Shown here: positions 27,401-35,924 of the stretch, in pieces | Layout of the letters: each line of letters opens with the position of its first letter | Position numbering within the stretch: the stretch's first letter is position 1 | Assembly: GCA_002914845.1 (NCBI GenBank) | Contig: JXTC01000099.1 | Coordinates: 515,121 to 579,120, forward strand | From: Trema orientale | Lineage: Eukaryota > Streptophyta > Magnoliopsida > Rosales > Cannabaceae | DNA: 64,000 nt | Direction of reading: 5' to 3' | Position numbers and translations under genes: made by a program | The notes under the pieces: model-generated | What the model saw: only the letters and a program-made list of their open reading frames with translations | The model's database searches: none | What the model was told of the DNA's origin: nothing

Positions 27401-30400
27401 TGAGAAATTGAGATGCCTTTCTTGCATCGAGCCACCTCCATCCCTAGGAAATATTTTAGGTTTCCTAGGTCTTTTACTTCAAATTCCTTTGCAAGTCCAT
27501 TTTTCAGTCTGCTCATTTCTTCCAAGTGGTCCCCAGTTAAAATGAAGTCGTCCACATACACTATAAGAATAGCAATTTTTCCTTGTGAATGTCTAGAGAA
27601 TAAAGTATGATCGGCCTATCCCTGAGTGTAACCATGTTCTTTGACGACCTTTGTAAACCTTTTGAACCATGCCCTTGGAGACTGTTTGAGACCATAAAGC
27701 GACTTTCTCAGCCTACATACTTTGTTAGAATTTTTTGGCATCTCAAATCCAGGAGGAATCTCCATATAAACCTCGTCTTACAAATCACCATTGAGAAATG
27801 CATTTTTCACATCAAGTTGATAAAGAGGCCAATCACAATTTACTGCCAATGAGAGTAGAACCCGGACAGTATTTAGTTTTGCTACTGGGGCAAATGTCTC
27901 TTGGTAGTCCAGGCCATAGGTTTGTGTAAAACCTTTGGCTACTAACCTTGCCTTGTAACGATCAACTGTTCCGTCGGGCTTGTATTTGACATTAAAGATC
28001 CGCTTGCATCCTACTGACAATTTTCCTTGACGAAGATCAACGATTTCCCGAGTTCCATTCTTCTTCAATGCATTAATTTCCTCTCCAATTGCTGCCTTCC
28101 ACTCTGTTCTTTTGAGGGCCTCATAGATATCTTTAGAGGTGTCTACAGTAGTCATATTTGTAGTGAAAGTACGAAATCTTGGTGAGAGACCATCATATGA
28201 GATAAACTGGGCAATAGGGTGTTGTGTGCAAGACCTTACACCCTTCCTCAGAGCAATGGGAATATCAAGATCATTATTTGTGCTATACAAAGGAGAAGAC
28301 TCGAGTTGTATTACTTGGACTTTGTGGAGCCGAGTTGGATCCTTGGTTCTGTTTAAACAATGTATGAGGCTCTATCTCCACTTGAGGTTTCTTCTTTCTT
28401 GAGTATACACGTAGCTCTGAATTTGTAGGTAGTGTGTGGTGTTGGCCATGTGGAGGAGTTTTTGGAGCGGTTTCAATTGTCAGGTTCATTGATTTCGGGT
28501 ATGAGGGCCAAATAATGTTCATTGGGGATAGTGTTTGTCTTGGGTGGTTGAGGTATTGAGATTTCTGGTTCTTGCCAAAATTCGCATTCTTGAACTTCTG
28601 GTTTCTCCCTCTGAATGTGAATTTTTGGAAAATATGATTCTGTTTCAAAGAAGGTTATATCCATTGTGGTGTAAAATTTGCGAGTGATGTTTGAGTAATA
28701 TTTGTAACCTTTTTGACTGGGAGAGTAACCAAGGAATATGCATTTAATAGCCTTAGGATCTAATTTGCTCCGATGTTGAGAGTGATCATGTACAAACACA
28801 GTACAACCAAAGATTTTTGGAGATAGGGTGTTGATGATTCTAGTGTTGGGATAACATGAGAGCAGCATTTGGCAAAGAATTTTGAACTTAAGGACTTGTG
28901 AAGGCATTCGGTTTATTAGATAGGCTGCAGTTAAGACAGCTTCGTCCCAAAAGTTCTTAGGCACATTCATTGAAAACGTAAGGGATTGAGCAACCTCAAG
29001 TAAATTCCTATTTTTCCTTTCTGTAATTCCATTTTGTTGGATTATACCATTGTTCTCAAAAAAGTTCCCTAGTATGGTGTTAAAATACTCTCTAGCATTG
29101 TCTGATCTAAACATTTTGATTTTTGTTTGAAACTGTGTGTGTATCATGGCATGAAAATTTTGAAAAATGGCTTTTGCTTCTAATTTTTCTTTCATCAGAT
29201 AAACCCAAGTTACCCTAGTGTGATCATCAATAAATGACACAAACCATCTACTTCCTGAGATATTATTGATTCTAGAAGGTCCCCAGATGTCACTGTGAAT
29301 GATAGAAAATGGTTGAGATGGTTTATAAGTGTGAATAGAGTAATTGGATCTAGTATGCTTGGACAATTGACAAATTTCACATTGCAAGAACTTAGGATTA
29401 ATATCATCAAATAAATGCAGAAACATATATTTCAAGTACAAAAAATTAGGGTGACCTAATCTGTAGTGCCAAAACAAAATTGTACTCTCTTTATTAGAAG
29501 AAAGAAAAATATGAAATGACACACCCCTTGCATTGTGAGCTTGTTTATCAAGATTTCGTGAATCCTCTGGAAGATAGAGTTCCATATTCCTTAGCATTGC
29601 CAATCATCCTCCCCGATTCCAAGTCCTGAAATTCACAATGCGTAGTGAAGAAATTAGTAACACATGTTAAGTCTCTTGTAAGTTTGCTTACAGACAATAA
29701 GTTACAGTCCAAACTTGGAACCAAGAGAATTGACTTTAAAATCAGATCTTTGGATAAAACTACCAAGCCTGTTCCAACCACTTTGGTTAAGGAACCATTA
29801 GCAATCTTCACCATAAAATTTTGAGAGCAAGGTGTAAAGGTATGGAAAAGAGATGGGTTACCCGTCATGTGGTCTGATGCTCCTGAGTCAACTATCTAGG
29901 AGTTATTTTTCTCTGATTGAGTTCTCAATGCAGTGGAGAAATTACCTCGTTGTGCAACTGAACCAGTACTCACATTGATTGCTGTTGGAACTAGCTGAGA
30001 TACAGCTGATTGGAAGTGATTGAGGGTCTGGTTGAACATTTTCTGAAGAATTTCCAGCTATTCCTTGTTGAATGGACTGATTTCTGCAGCTGATTGTTCT
30101 TGTCCAGCAGCTGTATAGCCACAGCTTTCCCGTGGTTTCCATTCAAGTGGCTTTTCATGAAGATTCCAGCAGGTTTGTTTGGTGTGACCTGGTTTTTTGC
30201 AATGCTCACACCAGGGCCTTCCTCCTTTTCGGGCACGGTTATCAGTTGAGAAGCTGATATTTCGAGTCACAAGGGCAGATTTCGAGTTTGGTTGGGCAGC
30301 GATGGATTTTGTGGTCAAGCATAACTTTCTTCCTGCTTGCTTCTCTTCTTACTTCTGAAAAAACTTCTTGAATTGATGGCAAAGGCTTGATTGCCATTAT

Positions 30401-33400
30401 TCTTCCTCTTACCTCATCTAGATTTTTGCTCAGCCCTAATAGGAACTTGAATATTCTATCCTTTTTGACAGTCATTTTATATTTAGCATTACATTCTGGG
30501 CATCCCACCTTAGAGTCTTCAAATAAATCAAGTTGTTTCCAATATCTATTCAAGTTATTGAAGTACTGAGTGATAGTAAACTCACCTTGTTGAAGATCAT
30601 GAATCAACCCTTTAATTTCAAAGAGTTCTGACGTATTTTCCTTGTCGGATTAAGAGATTCTAGCAGCACCCCAAATTTCCTTGGCTGTTGCATAATACAT
30701 GAAATCTTCCCCAATATCGTTAGTCATGGAATTAATTAACCATGACATAACCATGTTGTTTTCAGATTTCCAGACCTTGCATTTCGGATCTTCCCTTGGT
30801 GGTGCTACAGCAACACCCGTGAGGTAATCATCTTTGTCTTTTCCTGATATGAACATCATCACAGACTGGGACCATTGAAGATAGTTGTGGCCGTTGAGTG
30901 TGTGACCAGTAATAGGCAAGACAACACGTTCAGAACGGCTGGGCAGAGGTGGGTTTGCACCCTGACTTTTGGAGGTTACCTCAGAACCTGAATCTGAGGC
31001 CATTTGTATTGACTTTTGGAGGTTACCTCAGAACCTGAATCTGAGGCCATTTGTATTTTTTTTTAAGGATTTGGTTCAGATTTCCATCTCTGATACTATG
31101 AAGAAATTAGAGAGAAAACCTTCTTACTTTATTTACATTCACAACACAAAATACAACCAGGTTTTATAGAGACTTCAAGGAAAGACAGCCTCTACAAACA
31201 AACTAAAAATCAGTCCCTGAAAATAGGGATTCCAAGCCTAAAAACAGGAAAAGAAAAACAAAACACAATCCCTGAAACAGGGAACATAAACCTAGTTGCT
31301 GGAAACAAACCAGCCAAAACACCCATAAGACAAGGAGGAAAAATAAATAAAGGAAATCAGAAAAGTAGGAATAAACAGTTCTGAAATTCCACATGATACA
31401 TAGCAGCTTGTATAATTTTTTTTAAATTTGTTATAGGATGGTGGGCATTTCCTAGATTCATTGCAGCGAGCGTGTACTCTTGAGGCTGAACTTGCTTTAA
31501 TTTTGAGAATTAGCCACAAGTATGGGAAGTCTGGAGCCCAGGTCCTTTTCTCCATGGGTGCTTTGGAACATATTGCTTCATGCAAGGCTGTCAATTTTCT
31601 GGTAACTACTTTGTCCTCATTCATACTACTGCTTACATTGTATCCAATTTTAACTTTAAACTAATTACCAGGGAAGTTTGAGGAGGGTTGACACAAAGCT
31701 GCGCAAGGATGCAGCTGTGGATTTTGACGGGCAAAGGATGATCATAACTCCCGTGCTGAGACTAGTGTTTTCCCTGACATCGTTGATTGATACATCCGAA
31801 TTTCTTGAGGTCAGCTGCCATGTGTTTTTACTTCTCTTTTCTAAAGACACTGTTTGCATTGGACTCTGGGTTGGTTGTTCAGTAGACATAAGCTGATGGC
31901 TTTTCTTTTAGAACCCTAGTTCGATTTGTCCTTGATACTTTCTGAATTTATAGGTTTCTTACGAAGGATTCTCAGTTTAATCTCATAGGCCCTTTGTTTA
32001 CAAAAAAGATTATTTTACCAGTTACCATTCTTTGTTTCTTTTGTATTTGGAATAGTGTTTAACGCATGTAATTATTAATATTGAAGTCCTTTTCTGGAGC
32101 TGCATTACAACTAACAATTATGACAGGTCTTGTCTTGTTGTATCACTTGTTTCCTGTACAGAGATTCATTTATTTTGATGTCTTGTTTATGCTAGATGCA
32201 CATCTTGGAGATCCAGTAACACATGTATATGAAGTGCCATTTGTTTATTTAAAATATCATAATACTTTTTTTGGTAAATGAAAACGTTTATGAAGTGTCT
32301 AGTTCACCAACATATTCAAAATCGTTTTCTAATTAAATATATAAGGGACTACTATGGTCAATATTATTTTCTGACTCAAGAAAAATCATTCATTTTAATT
32401 ATAAGTGTGCCTAGAAGTTCTTTGTGTTTCTCTCTTCTTCTCTTTCTTTTTTCCCTACCCATGATTATTGTTATGCTATTTATTTGTCCAATGTTACTTT
32501 TGGCTCACTCATCTCTGTCTTAGTGTTGAGTCAGTCATCTCTCTCTTCACATTGTCCTGAGTTCTCTTTTTTCATCCATTTTTATTTCAAGTGCATACAG
32601 GATAATGTCACCTAACTTTAGTTTGAATTTACAATAGGTGAAGAACAAAATTGTTCGTGAAGTCATAGATTTTGTCAAAGGACATCAGTCACTCTTTGAT
32701 AAAGTTCTTCGCAAAGACATTTCTGAAGCTGATGAATTGGCAATGGAGCAGATCAATCTTGTTGTTGGCATACTTAGCAAGGTAAGTAAAACTCCTTTTT
32801 AGTTTTTTTGGACCTCAAAAGGGGAAAAAGCAGAGAAGGAAGCATTAAGTTGACAAGCTGGGTGCTTACCCTTACCCTTGTTCCCTGGTTCAGCTACAAT
32901 ACTTTCGTGTGTGTTTAGTCAAGTTCAGCAGCACTATTTGCCTGATCCAGTGGCATTTGAACGGTCTGAAGGCTTAACATTGTTGGGTGGAACATAATCC
33001 ATATTGAACTTACGATTCTTGCATTCTTTAGTGGAACCCTAAAGGATCCAAAAGAAGTTCCATCCCCCTTTACTTCTTAAGGAGTATTGGATCACCCCTA
33101 TATTCGTTGTTGCCTTAGAAACTGATATTCTGGTTCTTTGACATGTAATTTTTCTTCCTTGATTTAGTTCTTTAGGTTTTTCATCATGTGAAGCAGTAGA
33201 TTCTTTGTTTTTCTCTCTATTTCAATTTTTTCTTCTTATTTTGGTGTTAGGTGTGGCCTTATGAAGAAAGTGATGATTGTGGTTTTGTTCAAGGGCTCTT
33301 TGGTATGATGCACGCTCTATTTTCTTTTGACATGGAGACTCCTTCCTATGGTCAATCAGTTCGATCTCAGGAGGTTTGATCAAGATTTAATTTTACCTTT

Positions 33401-35203
33401 TTAATAAATTCTTCTATCAAAGCGTTCCCCTTCTAGTTTATTCTTATAATCACTTTCCTTTTTTGCCTTTCATTCATGGAAAATGCCAGAATCAGAGGAA
33501 ATTAGAACTAAACAGATTTCGGCTATGCTTCAGCCTCAGTTCTTATCTATATTTCCTTATCAGGAAAAAGTCCTTGAGACTGCAGGTAGATGTAATGTTG
33601 CTTGCACTAATTAAGTATACCTATTGCTCCACTCATAATTAACTTCTCCTATTAAATCTTGCTTTGGTGCAGATTTCTGATGCTGTCTCTGATTACCATG
33701 CTTCAGTGCAAATTCAACAGCCCACATTGATTTTACTTGGTTCCCTTCTTAATTCTGTGACTATTGCACTTGAAGGAGCTGCAGAGGAAAAGTCCCGATT
33801 ACTGAACAGGGTAACTTTTGATTTAGGGTTGCTTTGCTGAATCATTATTTTACTACGTAATTACAAGGAACTATGTTTTGCAGATACAAGACATAAATGA
33901 ACTATCGAGACAGGAGGTGGATGAAATCATCAATATGTGTGCTCGGCGTGATTGTGTTTCCTCATCTGACAACATACAGAAAAGGTACCTTTTTTTCTTC
34001 TTCATTTCTCTTGGTTGCTCTGTAACGTGTTAGACAGTAATATTCCTTTTTGTGTGTGTGCATGTGTTCTTTGGCCTTAACAAATTGAGGTTCTGGCTTA
34101 AAAGTTCTTTATCATATGGATAGTTTAGTGATTTTGTATTCTTAGCTTAATAACCATATGTTTATGTTAAGCTGTTATGGAATTGAACATGCTTCTTTCA
34201 CTAGAAAAAACCTGCTTTTGCAACCCTCGATTTCATGATTGTCATGCTAGGTACTGCAATCAGAAGATGCTTCAGTTTACTGGGATTAGATATCAGTTAG
34301 CATTTTACCTATTTCAATAGTTAGTGAAGAAGCTAGCTCAATCATGCTTGTTTCATTTGTTAACATCGACTAGTTTCTTTCGGACATTGGCTCTTTGTAA
34401 ATCAAACATGTTATAAATATGGTACTTTTTCTCTTTTCTCTCGCTTGAAGATGTTTGCTATGCTTTTCTTTCCTTTATCTTCTTACTAATTGGCAATTTG
34501 GCAGGAGGTACGTTGCAATGGTGGAAATGTGCCAGGTCGTTGGCAACAGAGATCAGTTAATCACCTTATTGCTCCCTGTTGCGGAACAGGTTCTAAATAT
34601 CATACTCATCCATCTTCAGGACAGGTAGGAACTTTTTTTTGCTTAGAATGTTGTTTCCATTGTTGTGGTTATTGGGTGTTGATCGACACGAGCTCCCTGT
34701 ATATCATTGATCGACTGCTTTATAAATGTCACAAGTGAACTCGAAGTCTCACCTCAGGATAACTGAAAGCTCATTCTACCAATTCACTGTCTACTTGTTG
34801 ATTTCTTTGCTTTTTTGTGTCTACTTGTTTCTCTGCAAAATACCAATCCCCTTTGGTTTATTTTTCTAAATGGGCAGTTCTGTTACACCTGACGCCAGTG
34901 GGGCTGTGAGAAAAATTACATATGGTTCCAGGGCGGAACCTGAAGAGGACATTTCTTTGTTAAGTGGAAAGCTACTTCCAACTTTAGAAAGACTTGAGTT
35001 ACTAAGTGAGGTGTGATTCACTGACTCTTCTCGTAGCCATCCTTTTTCTTTTTTCTTTTTTTTTTTTTTTTTTTTTGGCTCTTGAAGTTTAACTGTTATT
35101 GGTTCCTCTGGCTTCTCAGGACAAGGTAAGCCACAATCTTAAGGTATTTCGCAGATTAGTGACTTCGCTCAAGGAAATGACAATTCAAAAGTTAGCGTCA
35201 TGA
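497..35203 (+). CDS. NUP205: Nuclear pore complex protein NUP205 (45 coding exons)
   Basis: Scaffold nucleoporin of the pore inner ring (NUP93 subcomplex, Nup192 family), a helical solenoid at the nuclear envelope; Arabidopsis NUP205 is also known as EDS4. The start is ATG 497, opening with [20 protein letters not shown], as in other plant NUP205. Exons: 497-640, 815-910, 1757-1831, 1962-2066, 2163-2273, 2628-2787, 3842-3927, 4141-4263, 4340-4564, 5246-5335, 5608-5769, 6193-6309, 6415-6621, 7339-7440, 7576-7719, 15917-16047, 16131-16250, 16339-16462, 17638-17835, 19269-19387, 21314-21464, 21553-21665, 21769-21850, 21989-22075, 22225-22302, 23063-23260, 23428-23520, 23638-23751, 23863-24033, 24131-24186, 24279-24351, 24444-24634, 24717-24843, 24947-25024, 25557-25721, 31437-31601, 31672-31809, 32638-32781, 33251-33373, 33490-33585, 33673-33810, 33884-33984, 34505-34624, 34878-35010, 35120-35203. 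They join in phase to 1,885 codons without a stop, about the family's length. All introns are GT-AG except intron 20, which reads GC-AG. Introns 15 and 35 are swollen by LTR elements. No frameshift or lost domain is visible. Confidence 0.95.
3057..3454. mobile_element. Tourist-like MITE (copy 2) in NUP205 intron 6
   Basis: The terminal inverted repeats begin GGCTATGTTTGGTA (3057-3070) and end TACCAAACATAGCC (3441-3454). The left arm is purine-rich and the right arm is its pyrimidine-rich complement. A 3-base duplication TTC flanks it (3054-3056 and 3455-3457). There is no coding capacity. It is the only complete, clearly bounded copy of this family in a gene here. Confidence 0.75.
7145..7175. 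repeat. CT-rich microsatellite in NUP205 intron 13
   Basis: A run of CT dinucleotides with one CCC interruption. It is a simple repeat with no other feature. Confidence 0.7.
8468..8739 (-). repeat. Copia 1 LTR, 3' copy
   Basis: Plus strand begins TGAAGCGTAAG and ends AACCGATTA. The expected terminal CA has become TA. It pairs with 13232-13503. Confidence 0.9.
8765..11650 (-). pseudogene. Copia 1 pol remnant: integrase, reverse transcriptase, RNase H
   Basis: The integrase tail is readable at 10930-11256, including the NGVAERKN region that carries the catalytic Glu. The reverse transcriptase N-terminal half lies at 9711-10718 ([20 protein letters not shown], then [19 protein letters not shown]). 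A YxDD-type segment near 9700 and the palm and thumb region at 9316-9555 follow in other frames. RNase H begins at 9061-9303 (DADWAG and the [10 protein letters not shown] segment) and continues with further breaks to about 8765. At least three frame breaks separate these pieces, so no full polyprotein can be made. Confidence 0.85.
11776..13205 (-). pseudogene. Copia 1 gag and protease remnant
   Basis: The gag start at 13205 has the YLKWSQSVR motif common in plant Copia gag. A frame break near 12910-12939 divides it. The segment 11776-12456 holds a CCHC-like zinc knuckle ([14 protein letters not shown]) and then the aspartic protease motif [11 protein letters not shown]. The NLLSVSKLT motif typical of plant Copia follows. 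Another break lies between 12456 and 12727. Confidence 0.85.
13220..13231 (-). other. Copia 1 primer-binding site (initiator tRNA-Met type)
   Basis: The minus strand reads TGGTATCAGAGC directly after the 5' LTR, the usual plant Copia primer site for initiator methionine tRNA. Confidence 0.85.
13232..13503 (-). repeat. Copia 1 LTR, 5' copy
   Basis: It pairs with 8468-8739. Its outer edge is intact (CCGATCA on the plus strand) while the edge next to the primer site has C in place of T. Confidence 0.9.
13728..14098 (+). repeat. TR-GAG-like element, 5' LTR
   Basis: It begins TGATGAAGAATAGG and ends TACATCA. It shares with the 3' LTR the block containing AAATTGCCTATCTATAAATA, a possible TATA-box region at about 13897-13903. 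Confidence 0.88.
14547..14894 (+). pseudogene. Retrotransposon gag fragment (Retrotrans_gag type)
   Basis: Pieces in two frames read PKEVPRFDG, then [35 protein letters not shown] and [20 protein letters not shown]. This is the N-terminal half of the gag domain typical of Gypsy-type plant elements. A frameshift near 14640 splits it, and stops follow after 14894. The rest of the interior up to 15527 shows only scattered short frames. Confidence 0.75.
15528..15902 (+). repeat. TR-GAG-like element, 3' LTR
   Basis: It pairs with 13728-14098. Its last 60 bases are pyrimidine-rich and lie just upstream of the NUP205 exon 16 acceptor (AG at 15915-15916), so they probably act as that intron's polypyrimidine tract. 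Confidence 0.88.
16890..17382 (-). mobile_element. 5'-truncated LINE 3' end in NUP205 intron 18
   Basis: An 11-base target duplication TGGTGTTATTA flanks it (16879-16889, 17383-17393). The tail on the minus strand is an AAT-rich run rather than pure A. It carries the last 122 codons of an L1-type ORF2, complement of 17013-17381: a zf-RVT zinc-binding end with [16 protein letters not shown] and [13 protein letters not shown]. It is truncated inside the zinc-binding domain and non-autonomous. Confidence 0.85.
17963..18313. mobile_element. Mutator-like foldback MITE in NUP205 intron 19
   Basis: A 351-bp element made almost wholly of two inverted arms of about 140 bp. The left end reads GGGATAAATCACTTTTATAC and the right end is its imperfect complement. 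A perfect 9-base target duplication TAAATATAA lies at 17954-17962 and 18314-18322, which points to a Mutator-like transposase. No coding content. Confidence 0.8.
18627..18817. repeat. 94-bp tandem duplication in NUP205 intron 19
   Basis: Two adjacent copies start AAGAAATAGAATTAAACAGA at 18627 and 18721 and differ at several bases, including a small indel. The cause is a local duplication; no function seen. Confidence 0.8.
19719..20025 (-). mobile_element. Minus-strand LINE 3' end, first part (split by a second LINE)
   Basis: On the minus strand this is the C-terminal part of a zf-RVT LINE protein (RRIFGVKE, then [20 protein letters not shown]), ending with an A-tail seen here as T-rich sequence at 19719-19726. 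Its upstream part continues at 20549-20850, on the far side of a plus-strand LINE that landed in it. Confidence 0.75.
20026..20548 (+). mobile_element. Plus-strand LINE 3' end inserted into a minus-strand LINE
   Basis: A 5'-truncated L1-type element ending in an 18-base poly(A) at about 20531-20548. It encodes the ORF2 C-terminus up to the stop at 20463: [20 protein letters not shown] and the [11 protein letters not shown] region of the zf-RVT domain. A target duplication CCCTTGACC lies at 20017-20025 and 20549-20557. The first ATG of this frame (20011) lies in the target, not in the LINE. Both LINEs sit in the GC-AG intron 20 of NUP205. Confidence 0.85.
20549..20850 (-). mobile_element. Minus-strand LINE, upstream part
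   Basis: The minus strand reads through the start of a zf-RVT domain ([20 protein letters not shown], then SANHLCLRC) and would continue into 19719-20025 if the plus-strand LINE were removed. The left boundary is not clear; coding similarity fades near 20850. Confidence 0.7.
20888..20949. repeat. Short tandem duplication of about 30 bp
   Basis: GGCGGCCTTGATTGAT followed by CTCCACTCAAAC occurs twice in a row in NUP205 intron 20. Confidence 0.7.
25123..25228. repeat. 56-bp tandem duplication in NUP205 intron 34
   Basis: GAATGAGAGAGTTAATGGGT starts at 25123 and again at 25179, and the two units are nearly identical over about 50 bases. No function seen. Confidence 0.8.
26236..26528 (-). repeat. 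Copia 2 LTR, 3' copy
   Basis: Plus strand begins TGAAGAAATTAGAGAG and ends ATTCCACA. It pairs with 31099-31393 with few differences by eye. Confidence 0.9.
26541..29868 (-). pseudogene. Copia 2 protease tail, integrase, reverse transcriptase and RNase H
   Basis: Integrase is the longest open piece (28473-29603), with the catalytic-type residues visible in [16 protein letters not shown] and ITERKNR. Reverse transcriptase is split between 27778-28290 ([13 protein letters not shown]) and 27307-27561 ([10 protein letters not shown]). RNase H at 26541-27296 is open to its natural end with [15 protein letters not shown] and LCDNLAA. A 67-bp tandem duplication at about 27287-27420 shifts the frame just before RNase H. 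In the protease the Trp codon before VDSGASDHM is a stop (near 29897). Confidence 0.88.
27287..27420. repeat. 67-bp tandem duplication within Copia 2 pol
   Basis: AGCCTAACATTC starts at 27287 and again at 27354, with almost identical sequence between. Since 67 is not a multiple of three it breaks the polyprotein frame. Confidence 0.85.
30058..31003 (-). pseudogene. Copia 2 gag remnant
   Basis: The gag N-terminus at 30650-31003 has [12 protein letters not shown] central piece follows at 30242-30607, and a CCHC-like knuckle ([14 protein letters not shown]) at 30058-30318. The pieces lie in different frames with stops between them. Confidence 0.82.
30964..31057. repeat. 47-bp tandem duplication at the Copia 2 gag start
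   Basis: GACTTTTGGAGGTTACCTCA begins at 30964 and again at 31011; the units match over 47 bases. It duplicates the leader and first gag codons. Confidence 0.85.
31099..31393 (-). repeat. Copia 2 LTR, 5' copy
   Basis: It pairs with 26236-26528. It borders target duplication TGATA, then 38 nt of original intron, then the exon 36 acceptor. Confidence 0.9.
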
Positions 35204-35924
35204 GAATTTTATGGAGACTTGGAAATTTGATTTATTTAGCAGCTTAATTTTCCGGCTTTTCTTTTTGTTTTAAGTACTCTAGTTTTTGTATATTACTATG
35301 AAAAGGATAACTGTAGTTAAATATCGTTCTATTAGTTTGTAAAATTAAGGCTTCAGCCGTGTAACCTGCATTACTTCTTAAAATTTTGGGAAATCGCAAG
35401 GGTGGATTAATTTTGCGTAGTTTTTTCGTTTCATTAGTTTTTGAATCTACATCTGATTTTCGTCTATCCTAATTTATATAGTGATTGTTGATGAATATTG
35501 AATCTTTTTTTCCTTTTTTTTTTTATTCTTTTTTAAATCTTCCATTTCACTTTAGTCTTGCTGTCCCTGAACACGTATTAACCGTAAAAAATGTGGAGAG
35601 GGCGAGGAACTTGGCAGACAAAGTTGTGTGTTGAAAACAAGAAATTTTGGGAAATTCGAGGAAACATGGGCGGAAAACTGTAAACACAATCCATCACTTC
35701 TGTGACAATGGTTTAGTATAGTTTATCAAAAGTACTATAATGACTAGTCAACAAGAATCTAAACGAAATAAGAATATATTCATACTCTTGTATACTTGAA
35801 GTTGAGGGATAACAACAGTGTAGGTTGAAGGAATTCATACTCTCGTGTACATCACGATATACACGAGTACGAAAATGAGGAAATCTCAACTCTTTGTATG
35901 AAGAGAAAATGAAATGAAAAATGG
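35204..35924. other. Convergent intergenic region between NUP205 and polygalacturonase
   Basis: About 720 bp hold both 3' UTRs. A T-rich run lies near 35503-35536. At about 35840-35872 an imperfect hairpin pairs CTCGTGTA with TACACGAG. No gene is seen. Confidence 0.5.

Larger units (their letters stand above)
26236..31393 (-). mobile_element. Copia LTR retrotransposon 2, inside NUP205 intron 35, antisense
   Basis: A 5,158-bp Ty1/Copia element with LTRs at 26236-26528 and 31099-31393 and a perfect target duplication TGATA (26231-26235, 31394-31398). The minus strand holds gag, protease, integrase, reverse transcriptase and RNase H in Copia order. The primer site at 31087-31098 is TAGTATCAGAGA, two bases off the tRNA-Met form. 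The purine tract next to the 3' LTR (26529-26540) matches that of Copia 1, so the two may share a lineage. A premature stop and two tandem duplications disable it. Its edge lies 43 nt upstream of NUP205 exon 36. Confidence 0.95.
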
